The notes: generated from the sequence alone by a model not told the origin. A stretch of 37,210 nt of DNA from Bacillota bacterium (GCA_022360435.1 JAKSCU010000494.1:1-37210); one strand, 5' to 3'. Counted from the first letter of the stretch, positions 7,940 through 14,803 are shown. Translations and numbers: made by a program.

Positions 7940-8776
7940 TTATCTGCCTCCCCCGGAATTTAAGCCTTGGATGGCCTTTTGATATAGCTCGTCGGTTAAA
8001 AACACATGGTGGTAAGAGCCGTCGTTTTCGGCAAACGGAAAACCTTTTCCCTTTATGGTGCGGGCTATGACTGCTTTTGGGCGCCCGCTTACCGCGGCCA
8101 GGCCGTCCAGGGTATCGGCCAGCGCTTTTAGGTCATGCCCGTCTACCTCTGTGACAAACCACCCGAAAGCGGCAAGCTTTTCTTTTATGGAACCCATGTC
8201 CACCAGGTCGCATATCTTTCCGGTGCAGGCAAAGCCGTTGGCGTCAACCACAGCCACCAGATTATCCAGCTTGTAGGCCGAGGCGGCGATGGCCGCCTCC
8301 CATATTTGCCCTTCGTACATTTCACCGTCCCCAAGCAAAACATAAACACAATAAGATTTTTTATCCATTCTGGCCCCCAGGGCCATGCCCAACCCCACCG
8401 AAAGCCCCTGCCCCAGGGACCCGGTACAAACTTCCACCCCAGGCACCCTGTCGTTTTCCGGATGCCCCTGCAGATTGGCGCCCACTTCTTTGAATTTGCC
8501 AAGCTCTTGCCGCGGGAAATATCCCGCCTGGGCCAGAGTGGCGTAAAGCGCCTGGCTGGCATGGCCCTTGCTCAGCAAAAAACGGTCTCTGTCAGGCCAG
8601 TCGGGTTCGGATGGCCGGTGGCTCATCTTGTGGAAGTACAGTGCGGTGACGATATCCGCGCACGAAGCGGAACCGCCCAAATGGCAAGCTTTTTTGGTGC
8701 CGGCCATGTTTACTATGTCCAACCGCACTTGTTTGGCCTTTTCCTCCAGCTCCTTGACTTTTGCCAAAGATATCAT
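7940..8776 (-). CDS. Transketolase, N-terminal half (ThDP-binding domain)
   Basis: This 278-aa subunit carries the thiamine-diphosphate site GDGEMYEGQIWEA followed by VDANGF, plus the SKGHAS and GHPE histidine motifs and TGSLGQGLS. These are all usual for the first domain of transketolase, and the length is normal for the split form. It would move a two-carbon ketol unit between sugars together with its neighbour. A paralogous full pentose-phosphate transketolase is not present in the window, so this may or may not be the cell's only one. It lies about 80 bases downstream of the rpiB-like gene. Confidence 0.9.
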   Translation of the reverse strand: MISLAKVKELEEKAKQVRLDIVNMAGTKKACHLGGSASCADIVTALYFHKMSHRPSEPDWPDRDRFLLSKGHASQALYATLAQAGYFPRQELGKFKEVGANLQGHPENDRVPGVEVCTGSLGQGLSVGLGMALGARMDKKSYCVYVLLGDGEMYEGQIWEAAIAASAYKLDNLVAVVDANGFACTGKICDLVDMGSIKEKLAAFGWFVTEVDGHDLKALADTLDGLAAVSGRPKAVIARTIKGKGFPFAENDGSYHHVFLTDELYQKAIQGLNSGGGR

Positions 8777-8854
8777 TTTTTAAAAAACCTCCCGCCGGTA
8801 GAGCAGTTATTTGTTTGATTAATTAGAAAACAATACCGACTATTGCAATGCCGA

Positions 8855-9307
8855 CTATTGACCAAATCTGGATTCGATATCGGCAATTTTGGCCAGCTTG
8901 GGCAAAGTGGCTCCCCCGCCGTACTCCGTGGTCAAAAAAAGTTTAATTAACATTCTGGCGGCATCAATACCCGTGATCCATGAACCAAGGGCCATAATTT
9001 GGGCGTCATTGTTGAACCTTGACCGGTAGGCCGTGACAATATCCGGGCACTGGGCGGCCCTGATGCCCGGCACCTTGTTGGCGGTTATAGCCATGCCCAC
9101 TCCGGTGCCGCAGATTAGAACTCCGCGGTCGGCCTTGCCTTCCTTTACAGCCAGGGACACATTCAGGGCCACATCGGGGTAGTCCACGGGTTCTATGTTA
9201 TGACACCCGTAATCCTGGATAACAAAACCCAATTCCCGTATATAATCTTTCATATCCTCTTTTAAATTGAAACCAAACTGATCCGAACCAATAGCCACTT
9301 TTAGCAA
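8855..9307 (-). CDS. RpiB/LacAB-family sugar isomerase with altered substrate site
   Basis: I place the start at TTG 9307, not at the ORF-track start: AGGAGG lies seven bases upstream, and the resulting 150-aa protein aligns without gaps to E. coli RpiB. It keeps Asp9 and the catalytic-base Cys66 in LICGTGVGM. However, GSDQFGF has Gln10 where RpiB has His, SRFNND has Asn99 where RpiB has the ring-opening His, and GGATLPKL replaces GGRHxxR, so Arg133 becomes Ala and Arg137 becomes Lys. Those arginines hold the substrate phosphate in RpiB. Aldose-ketose isomerisation is therefore expected, but probably not on ribose 5-phosphate. Relatives with other substrates include LacAB, erythrose-phosphate isomerases and the sulfoerythrose isomerase SqwI. 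It lies beside the split transketolase genes. Confidence 0.85.
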   Translation of the reverse strand: MLKVAIGSDQFGFNLKEDMKDYIRELGFVIQDYGCHNIEPVDYPDVALNVSLAVKEGKADRGVLICGTGVGMAITANKVPGIRAAQCPDIVTAYRSRFNNDAQIMALGSWITGIDAARMLIKLFLTTEYGGGATLPKLAKIADIESRFGQ

Positions 9308-9556
9308 AACTTTTCCTCCTCCCTCATTAACTGAGATTTTTATTTTTAAAACCATGGCAGGCCAAAGGCCATTAGCAACACATCGGGGCATTTCTTTATC
9401 CACGAGGTCCCCCTGAAAAAAGTTTTGGTGAGCGGTTTGGTATTTTCCCAAATTGCCACTGGCTTTCATATCCGGTAACCCCAAACCCCGCCGCAAGTTT
9501 TTTTTGGGGGAGACGCTATGTAAAATGGCGGCCGGCAAAGCATGTCTTGGGATGAA
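9308..9556 (-). other. Gap between gntR and the isomerase gene
   Basis: The ORF track extends the isomerase through most of this stretch, but the 77 extra codons look non-homologous to RpiB and the good ribosome binding site is at the end. A long A-run and a small GGCCTTTGGCC palindrome are visible. I see no convincing promoter or terminator. Confidence 0.4.
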
Positions 9557-10345
9557 TTAGCCGCTAAAACTACCTGGGGGCTCTAAAATACCTTCACAAT
9601 TGTTGCTTTGATCCCGGGTTAATTTGACGCGATATTTATATCTGTCCGCCCTGTATACGTTTATGGAAAGTTCCACCGGCCGGCCTCCGGAGTAAAGCGT
9701 TCTTTCCATGATCAAAATTGGAAAACCAGTCTCCACCCGCAGGTATTGCGCCTCCTTATTGCCAGCGATACCAGCGGCAATAGTCTGTTCCGCCTCTTCC
9801 AGGTTAACGCCAAGCTTCTCCTCGGCCAGTTCGTAAAGGCCGTGCTGCGATATGTCAAATTCAGCCAAGCGTTTTCCATATTCAAAGGGCCAATAACTCC
9901 TTAAATATACAACCGGTTGGTCATTCATCATCTGCAGCTTTTCAACCAGGTACAGCTTTTGTCTGCCGAATACGCTAAGCTGGGGAATTTTTTCTATAGT
10001 TTGTAGCGTTAATTCCACCGGCTCGACGTTTAAAACTTTTGAACTGGGTTTATATCCTCTCTTTCTCATCTCCTCAAAAAAACCGGTCAGCTTGCTTAAA
10101 GTTTCCTCCACGTGCTCTTTTCTTACAAAAGTCCCCTTGCCGGGCAAACGCTCAAGCCAGCCCTCGTAAACCAACTCCGAAATCGCTCTTCTTACGGTGG
10201 TGCTGCTTACACCATATTGTTCCATCAATTGCTTATCGGTGGGAAACTGGTCGCCCAGATTCCATTTTCCCTCTTTTATATCATTGCGCAGATCATTGGT
10301 TATCTGAAAGTGAAGCGGTACAGGCCTTGAGCTTATGGTCCTCAT
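9557..10345 (-). CDS. GntR/HutC-family transcriptional regulator
   Basis: This 262-aa regulator has an N-terminal winged helix-turn-helix (residues about 10-75; GDQFPTDKQLMEQYGVSSTT and GTFVRK) and a C-terminal UTRA effector domain as in HutC, NagR and PhnF. It is the first gene of the catabolic operon, and the most likely effector is the imported substrate or an intermediate. A 14-bp perfect inverted repeat with internal octamer repeats lies immediately upstream and is a good candidate operator, suggesting autoregulation. A 249-bp gap separates it from the isomerase gene; I see no clear second promoter there. Confidence 0.88.
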   Translation of the reverse strand: MRTISSRPVPLHFQITNDLRNDIKEGKWNLGDQFPTDKQLMEQYGVSSTTVRRAISELVYEGWLERLPGKGTFVRKEHVEETLSKLTGFFEEMRKRGYKPSSKVLNVEPVELTLQTIEKIPQLSVFGRQKLYLVEKLQMMNDQPVVYLRSYWPFEYGKRLAEFDISQHGLYELAEEKLGVNLEEAEQTIAAGIAGNKEAQYLRVETGFPILIMERTLYSGGRPVELSINVYRADRYKYRVKLTRDQSNNCEGILEPPGSFSG

Positions 10346-10364
10346 TCTCCACCAACCTTTCTCA

Positions 10365-10426
10365 AATTATACAAAGTTACAAAGTTACAAAGTTACAATA
10401 TTACAATATTGCAACTTTGTATAATT
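10365..10426 (-). promoter_or_regulatory. Candidate GntR operator/promoter with octamer repeats
   Basis: AATTATACAAAGTT at 10365-10378 is the exact reverse complement of AACTTTGTATAATT at 10413-10426. Between them the octamer ACAAAGTT is repeated in tandem and followed by two copies of ACAATATT. On the minus strand the repeat contains TATAAT just before the gntR ribosome binding site, so operator and -10 box overlap. GntR proteins typically bind GT-N-AC inverted sites, which fits TTGTAAC. Autorepression is inferred. Confidence 0.6.
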
Positions 10427-10490
10427 ATATTTTTTGTATGGACTATTGTCAATAACTTTGATGTTATTTTTCTGCGAATTTATACAATTT

Positions 10491-10520
10491 AAAAAAGCGC
10501 GCCCATTCGGTTACTCTCTG
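10491..10520 (+). repeat. GCGC hairpin repeat, partial copy D
   Basis: AAAAAAGCGCGCCCATTCGG resembles the first half of the repeat seen in full at 12258, 12361 and 13543. The second stem arm and the downstream palindrome are missing. Confidence 0.5.
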
Positions 10521-10525
10521 ATGAG

Positions 10526-10700
10526 GTGTGCCGGAAGGATGCGACGGCGGAGATTATTGCTGATGAGGAAATGATGGTTTCCATCCGCAAAGCGGATGAA
10601 GCATACCGGGAAGGGAGGTTTGACAAGTTTGTCCCACTCTACAAAAGACTGCAACCAGATGCACGGAACAAAATATTTGAAGCTTTGAATTTGTTACGTC
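10526..10700 (+). pseudogene. Antitoxin-like C-terminal fragment (relic)
   Basis: The reading frame starting near 10526 begins with EIIADEEMMVSIRKADEAYREGRFDKF, which looks like the C-terminal toxin-binding part of small antitoxins of the Phd/YefM or RelB kind. There is no DNA-binding N-terminal domain in front of it, no toxin gene after it, and the frame soon runs into low-complexity basic sequence (to 10891) that resembles nothing I know. It starts immediately after a partial hairpin repeat, as if the 5' half was lost there. The family call is tentative. Confidence 0.35.
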
Positions 10701-10890
10701 AAGCTTTGTGTGGCGAACTTAAAGGCAGGTACCGCCTGAGCCTGAGACTTTTCAGTGGAACAAAGCAGCCACGGGTCCTTTCACCCAAGCAGGCTAACAA
10801 AGGCCCTAAGCGGTCAAAAAGTTGGTTATGCGGCTGTTTGAAAAGACAGTTCAAACTCTACCGGAGACATATAGCCAAAGGCTTAATATA

Positions 10891-10935
10891 AGCGTCTCGC
10901 ATTCGGTTTCCCTGGAATACGCGCTTTTTTATACC
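10891..10935 (+). repeat. GCGC hairpin repeat, degenerate copy E
   Basis: AGCGTCTCGCATTCGGTTTC, then CCTGGAATACGCGC and a T-run, keeps the CATTCGGTT-CCCT core and a GCGT/ACGC stem. It overlaps the last codon of the radical SAM gene and may act as a terminator for plus-strand transcription. Confidence 0.5.
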
Positions 10936-12167
10936 GGTCGGGAAAAGTTCCCCACCGCCAAACCGGGAATATCCCGCAGCATCCCCACAAGCTGCGGCAT
11001 ACCAAGAATTTCACCTTTAGCGGGCACCCGGCGCCAAAAAAAATCCGGGTCAATGTTAAGGTTGCGCAATTGCACTTGGTTGACACCGTTTTCGACAATG
11101 AACTCCCCCAGGGCTTCCATTTCCACGTCCCGGTCGTTCAACCCCGGCAGCGCCAGCAAATTCAAAGATACGTACACGCCCCGTTCCCGGGCCGCCTTTA
11201 TTGACCCGGCCACGTCCGCCAGACGGTATTCCCGGGGACGGTGGTAAGCGCGGTACACTTCCTCCCGGGCGCTCACCAGGCTGACCCGGATGGAATCCAG
11301 CCCGGCGTCGCAGATTTGGACCACGCCACGGGAATAACCGGCGTTGCTGTTCATGTTAATGGTGCCCTTCGGCGTTTCCCGGCGCACTGTGGATATTACC
11401 CTGGCCACGGTATCCGCCGCCAGGGAAGGTTCTCCCTCACAGCCCTGGCCGAAACTAATAATACCTTCGGGGGCGTTTCGTAGGTGATGCAGGGCCAACT
11501 CCCCGGCCTCGGAAACAGTGGGGCGGAATTCCAGCCGGGCCTGGGGAGAAGGACAACACTCGGCCGGCTGCAGGGATATGCAGCCCCAACAGCGGGCATT
11601 GCATAAAGGGGAAAGGGGCAAGCCGCCTTCCCGGCGGGCATAGAAAATATTTTGGGCGGTGTAGCAACTGTAATCCAGGGCACAATGCCCCAGGTGGGCC
11701 AACAAGCGGTTGCCCGGCGACCCGGCCCGGCGGTCCCGCACCAGTTGCGGCAGGTCTGCCGAGTTGTAATGCCGCGGGTCCCAGGGGTCGGGATCGTCGG
11801 TACAAGCTGCGGCCACGTATACCCGACCGTCACGCCAGGCCACCGCCGCGTAGCCCAGCAGGGGCAGCGGCCTTTTCCCCCGACGGCGATAACCGGGCAG
11901 AAGCGTACGGGTATATCCTTGGGGCAGCAGGGCGCCCACCGCCCGGGCAGACCCACCTTCAGGCACTTTTTCCAACAGTTTAAAAACACCGTTTTTATCT
12001 ATGCCGGCAGGAGTGCTTTCCGGCAAAAACACCAGGGAAGCGCTTGCCGGCAGCGGTATTACATCCTCGTCGAGGACCTCAGCCAAGCGGTCGCCGGTAC
12101 GTCCCACCGCCCCCAAAGGGTGGTCGCACATACGTCCGTTGTCATCGGAATAAAGCAGCCGGTACAT
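10929..12167 (-). CDS. Radical SAM protein
   Basis: This 412-aa protein has the radical SAM iron-sulfur motif CNARCWGC (CxxxCxxC) at about residue 190, followed by GQGCEGEPSL (an S-adenosylmethionine-contact GxGE-like motif) and the later strands typical of the TIM-barrel core (INMNSNAGYSRG, SIRVSLVSA, VYVSLNLLALPGLNDRD). The first 180 residues are an extra N-terminal region of unknown function with an HCALDYSCYTAQ segment. No partner gene identifies its substrate; it stands alone between repeat-rich intergenic regions. It could be a pyruvate-formate-lyase-activase-like or AmmeMemoRadiSam-like enzyme; I cannot assign a reaction. Confidence 0.8.
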   Translation of the reverse strand: MYRLLYSDDNGRMCDHPLGAVGRTGDRLAEVLDEDVIPLPASASLVFLPESTPAGIDKNGVFKLLEKVPEGGSARAVGALLPQGYTRTLLPGYRRRGKRPLPLLGYAAVAWRDGRVYVAAACTDDPDPWDPRHYNSADLPQLVRDRRAGSPGNRLLAHLGHCALDYSCYTAQNIFYARREGGLPLSPLCNARCWGCISLQPAECCPSPQARLEFRPTVSEAGELALHHLRNAPEGIISFGQGCEGEPSLAADTVARVISTVRRETPKGTINMNSNAGYSRGVVQICDAGLDSIRVSLVSAREEVYRAYHRPREYRLADVAGSIKAARERGVYVSLNLLALPGLNDRDVEMEALGEFIVENGVNQVQLRNLNIDPDFFWRRVPAKGEILGMPQLVGMLRDIPGLAVGNFSRPV

Positions 12168-12257
12168 ATTCTAAATCACTCCGGGATAGCAGCTTTTGCC
12201 ATATGTAGACTAACAAACTCATATCATTTTACCACCGCCGGAGATTGATTAACAGCA

Positions 12258-12362
12258 TAAAAAAAGCGCACTCATTCAGTTCCCTTTGCGTGCGCTTTTT
12301 AATACTCTTATCCTTAAATCCGGCCATTAATATGGACGGAAGTATACTTTCCTAAGAGTATA
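12258..12362 (+). repeat. GCGC hairpin repeat, copy A
   Basis: Two-part element. A first hairpin, AAAAAAGCGCAC to GTGCGCTTTTT, encloses the loop TCATTCAGTTCCCTTTGC. A second, longer inverted repeat runs from AATACTCTTA to TAAGAGTATA, with GGCCATTAATATGG in the middle. Copy B follows without a break. Confidence 0.75.
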
Positions 12363-12452
12363 AAAAAGCGCGCTCATTCAGTTCCCTTTGCGCGCGCTTT
12401 TGATACTTTAATCCTTAATTCCGGCCATAGATATGGCCCGGGTATACTTTCA
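12361..12452 (+). repeat. GCGC hairpin repeat, copy B
   Basis: Same layout as copy A with many point differences: GCGCGC stems, loop TCATTCAGTTCCCTTTG, then CCGGCCATAGATATGGCCCGG and GGTATACTTTC. The loop is better conserved than a simple terminator would need. Confidence 0.75.
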
Positions 12453-12525
12453 AAAAAACACCCTGGCACTTTGGTAAAAGAGCAACCCTCTAAAACCAAA
12501 ACAGGGAAAGGGTGTTTTTGTCTGT

Positions 12526-13455
12526 TTAGGCGTAGGTGCGCTTCAGGCACAGCAGCGGGTCAAAGGGGACACCGTTCATCAGCACCTCCAGGTGCAGGTG
12601 GGGTCCGGTGGAACGGCCCGTACTGCCCACCCGGGCAACCGGCTGCCCCGCCAGCACCCGCTGTCCCTCCCGCACCAGCAGGCGCGAGTTGTGAGCGTAC
12701 AGGGTGCGCAATCCGCCGCCGTGATTGATAATAACAGTCTGCCCGTACGTACCCCGGGGACCGGCAAAGACAACCCGACCTTCTCTTGCGGCCCGCACAA
12801 CCTGGCCGTGGTCGGCGGCGATGTCGATACCCTCGTGCATGACACCGTCACGAATACCGTAAGGCGAGCTGATCCAGCCCTGCACCGGCCACAACAGTTT
12901 ACCAACGGGCAGGGCCCGGGAGACAGTCAGGCTGCCACCGCCCTGACCGGCGGGAATAACCAACTGCCGCCCCTCCCGCACGTGGTCGGGGTTGTTGAGG
13001 TTGTTCAATTCCACCAGTTCCGCGTATCTCACTCCAAACCGGCGGGCAATACCGCCCAAAGTGTCACCGCTGCGTACCCGGTAATTGAATACCGTGCCCG
13101 GCAGCATCAGGGCTTGCCCCTGGAAAATATGGTTGTGATCCCGCAGGTGATTCATCCGGGCCAGTTTTTCCGCCCCGACGCCATATCTGCGGGCAATGTC
13201 GCCCAGGGTGTCGCCGTGGCGAACTACATAAACCCGGGGAGTCGCCGCCACCGCGGGCCTGTTGGTCTCAACTTCCTTAATTTCCGACGGCGGCGCGGGA
13301 TACGGGGCATCGGCCCACACCAGTTCGTCGAGCCGGGCCTGGACCGGGCGAGGTTCCGCCAGTGTCCAGCCAACTATCAACAATGCCGCCGCCAAAAATG
13401 GAATTATTCTATTTGTCGGCTTAAAAAACATCTTTATTAAACGACTTTTGCTCAT
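12526..13455 (-). CDS. LysM-M23 peptidoglycan endopeptidase
   Basis: From the ATG at 13455 (AGGAGAGG five bases upstream) this is a 309-aa protein; the ORF-track start adds nine residues. It has a membrane anchor or signal segment (residues about 15-35), two LysM peptidoglycan-binding domains (YVVRHGDTLGDIARRYGV and YRVRSGDTLGGIARRFGV), and a C-terminal M23 LytM-type metallopeptidase domain with HEGIDIAADHG and STGRSTGPHLHLEV (zinc H-x-H). It should cut peptide cross-links in the cell wall, in vegetative growth or sporulation. It is monocistronic by position. Confidence 0.9.
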   Translation of the reverse strand: MSKSRLIKMFFKPTNRIIPFLAAALLIVGWTLAEPRPVQARLDELVWADAPYPAPPSEIKEVETNRPAVAATPRVYVVRHGDTLGDIARRYGVGAEKLARMNHLRDHNHIFQGQALMLPGTVFNYRVRSGDTLGGIARRFGVRYAELVELNNLNNPDHVREGRQLVIPAGQGGGSLTVSRALPVGKLLWPVQGWISSPYGIRDGVMHEGIDIAADHGQVVRAAREGRVVFAGPRGTYGQTVIINHGGGLRTLYAHNSRLLVREGQRVLAGQPVARVGSTGRSTGPHLHLEVLMNGVPFDPLLCLKRTYA

Positions 13456-13542
13456 TTTTTCCTCTCCTGCCAATAATAACAAAGAGCATCACTCTAAATT
13501 ATACCCGCCGGAGAGCGTCATTATACCAGTTAATGCTAAAAA

Positions 13543-13650
13543 TTATAAAAAAAGCGCACTCATTCGGTTCCCTCTATGTGCGCTTTTTAATACTTTTTTC
13601 CTCTGCCCTTGCCATATATATGGCAAGGTATACTTTCCTTAAAGTATAAC
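13543..13650 (+). repeat. GCGC hairpin repeat, copy C
   Basis: The best-preserved copy: AAAAAAAGCGCAC, the loop TCATTCGGTTCCCTCTAT, GTGCGCTTTTT, then AATACTTT, the perfect 22-bp palindrome CCTTGCCATATATATGGCAAGG at 13607-13628, and the closing AAAGTATAA. It lies upstream of the minus-strand peptidase gene and before the mntA-hepT cassette. Confidence 0.75.
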
Positions 13651-13739
13651 AAGAGGGATTTAAACAGCGCACATTTGGGCACGCGATTAACACGCAATTG
13701 CTAAACGTTGGCGTTTTATTTATAATTAAGTAAGGAAAG

Positions 13740-13786
13740 GAGACACGTCTCCTGCGGAAGAATGTCCCTAACGTATGCACGTCCCA
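13740..13786 (+). repeat. 47-bp repeat, left copy, beside mntA
   Basis: GAGACACGTCTCCTGCGGAA to GCACGTCCCA. It matches the copy at 14722-14768 at 42 of 47 positions, and all five differences are transitions. The ends of each copy form an imperfect inverted repeat (GGGACACGC/GCATGTCCC), and CTCCTGCGGAG sits inside, as in REP/BIME-like elements. Confidence 0.8.
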
Positions 13787-13802
13787 ATTTGTGGTGGTGG
13801 GT

Positions 13803-14246
13803 ATGATAGTTACCAATAAGCAAAAGACTAATTTGGCTTCTTTCTTTGCAAACCAACCCGAGATTATCGTCGCATATTTATTCGGTTCCCAGGCCAAAGA
13901 TACGGCAGGTCCGATGAGTGACATCGATCTGGCGGTATTGGTGAACCCCGCCGTTTCGCATGAAAAAAAATATCCCTTCGGGTATCGTGCTCATTTGATT
14001 ACTGAATTAAGCAGGGTTTTGCATACAAACGAGCTTGACGTAATTGTTTTGAACGAGGTTCCCCCGCTGCTCAAGTTCCAGGTTATTTATCACGGGGAGG
14101 TTATTTTTTGCCGCTCCAAAAACAAGAGACTGGATTTCCAACTGCAAACTTTCAACGAATACCAGGACATTCGCCCCATGTTGGTCGTGCAGTATGATTA
14201 TATGTTGAAACGCCTGGAGAAAAAAAAACGGGATTTTTCATCTTAA
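13803..14246 (+). CDS. mntA: MntA-like nucleotidyltransferase antitoxin
   Basis: From ATG 13803 this is a 147-aa minimal nucleotidyltransferase. The motif GSQAKDTAGPMSDID matches the GS-x10-DxD metal/ATP site. In characterised HepT-MntA pairs the MntA enzyme transfers AMP groups to a tyrosine of the HEPN toxin and so silences it. The HEPN partner follows after 40 bases on the same strand, the usual order. The ORF track starts at GTG 13791, but no Shine-Dalgarno supports that; GGTGGTGGGT before the ATG is a weak one. The pair is framed by direct repeats and is the only sizeable plus-strand module in this part of the window. Confidence 0.88.
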   Translation: MIVTNKQKTNLASFFANQPEIIVAYLFGSQAKDTAGPMSDIDLAVLVNPAVSHEKKYPFGYRAHLITELSRVLHTNELDVIVLNEVPPLLKFQVIYHGEVIFCRSKNKRLDFQLQTFNEYQDIRPMLVVQYDYMLKRLEKKKRDFSS

Positions 14247-14286
14247 CACAGTAGCTTAAAACATGCTTGCCCGGGGAGGGCTGCCA

Positions 14287-14706
14287 TTGGTTGCTGACCG
14301 GCAAATGGTACTAGATAAATTGAATCAGCTGGAAATGTATGTTGAGGAATTGGAGTCATTACAAAAATATAGTATTGATGACCTCCAGCGTCACCTTGCC
14401 AACCTGTGGACAGTAACCCACGGGCTTCAGCTTTCCATCCAGATTATACTTGATGTGGGCAACCACCTGCTTTCAGACCTGGGTATCAAGGTTGGCGATT
14501 ACACCGAAATCATTGACAAAATGGGGGAAACAGGTATTATACCCGGACCCTTTGCCCAAAAAATTCGCGGCATGGCGGGTTTTAGAAATGTGCTGGTGCA
14601 CGGGTATATCACCTTGAACATTAATCAGGTATATCAAGTGCTGCAAAACAACCTTACTGATTTTATTGACTTTAATAATTACGTTAACAAATACTTGAAT
14701 GGTTAA
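14287..14706 (+). CDS. hepT: HepT-like HEPN ribonuclease toxin
   Basis: This DUF86/HEPN protein has the catalytic RNVLVHGY, an exact R-x4-H-x-Y match; Arg and His cut RNA and the Tyr is the site AMPylated by MntA. I choose TTG 14287 because GGGGAGGG lies seven bases before it, giving 139 aa beginning VADRQMVLDKL, which is the usual N-terminal helix of the family. The ORF-track ATG at 14263 is upstream of that Shine-Dalgarno. It forms a type VII toxin-antitoxin system with mntA. All key residues are intact, so the module is probably functional. Confidence 0.88.
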   Translation: MVADRQMVLDKLNQLEMYVEELESLQKYSIDDLQRHLANLWTVTHGLQLSIQIILDVGNHLLSDLGIKVGDYTEIIDKMGETGIIPGPFAQKIRGMAGFRNVLVHGYITLNINQVYQVLQNNLTDFIDFNNYVNKYLNG

Positions 14707-14721
14707 AAGTATAACGGAAAA

Positions 14722-14768
14722 GGGACACGCCTCCTGCGGAGGAATGTCCCCAACGTATGCATGTCCCA
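14722..14768 (+). repeat. 47-bp repeat, right copy, after hepT
   Basis: GGGACACGCCTCCTGCGGAG to GCATGTCCCA, the right partner of 13740-13786. It lies 15 bases after the hepT stop codon. The preceding TTAAAAGTATAAC also resembles the closing end of hairpin repeat C (TTAAAGTATAAC at 13639-13650). Confidence 0.8.
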
Positions 14769-14803
14769 CCTGAATAGGCGCGCGTTTTTTTAGCGGTAAG
14801 CAA

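Larger units (their letters stand above)
10346..10928. other. Intergenic stretch between gntR and the radical SAM gene
   Basis: This 583-bp stretch has no intact gene that I can support. From left to right it holds the gntR operator, an AT-rich spacer, a partial copy of the GCGC hairpin repeat (10491-10520), a decayed antitoxin-like reading frame (10526 onward), about 200 bases I cannot identify, and a second degenerate copy of the hairpin repeat (10891-10935). The two repeat copies bracket the decayed frame. Confidence 0.5.
12168..12525. other. Repeat-filled gap between the radical SAM and peptidase genes
   Basis: Most of this 358-bp stretch is two tandem copies of the GCGC hairpin repeat (A and B). 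The remainder holds a short inverted repeat at about 12459-12515, CACCCT and AGGGTGTTTTTGTC, that can form a terminator for the M23 peptidase gene. Confidence 0.6.

Noticed and set aside
9308-9538. N-terminal extension of the RpiB-like protein in the ORF track
   Set aside because: The 77 extra codons lack homology, and GGAGGAGG is perfectly placed for TTG 9307, which gives the family length and residue numbering.
10365-10426. Tandem octamers as a possible CRISPR or minisatellite array
   Set aside because: Units are 8 bp without spacers and lie within a symmetric site at the gntR promoter, so an operator explains them better.
10700-11247. Plus-strand ORFs after the antitoxin fragment
   Set aside because: They are low-complexity, partly antisense to the radical SAM gene, and show no family features; possible decayed insertion DNA but not supportable.
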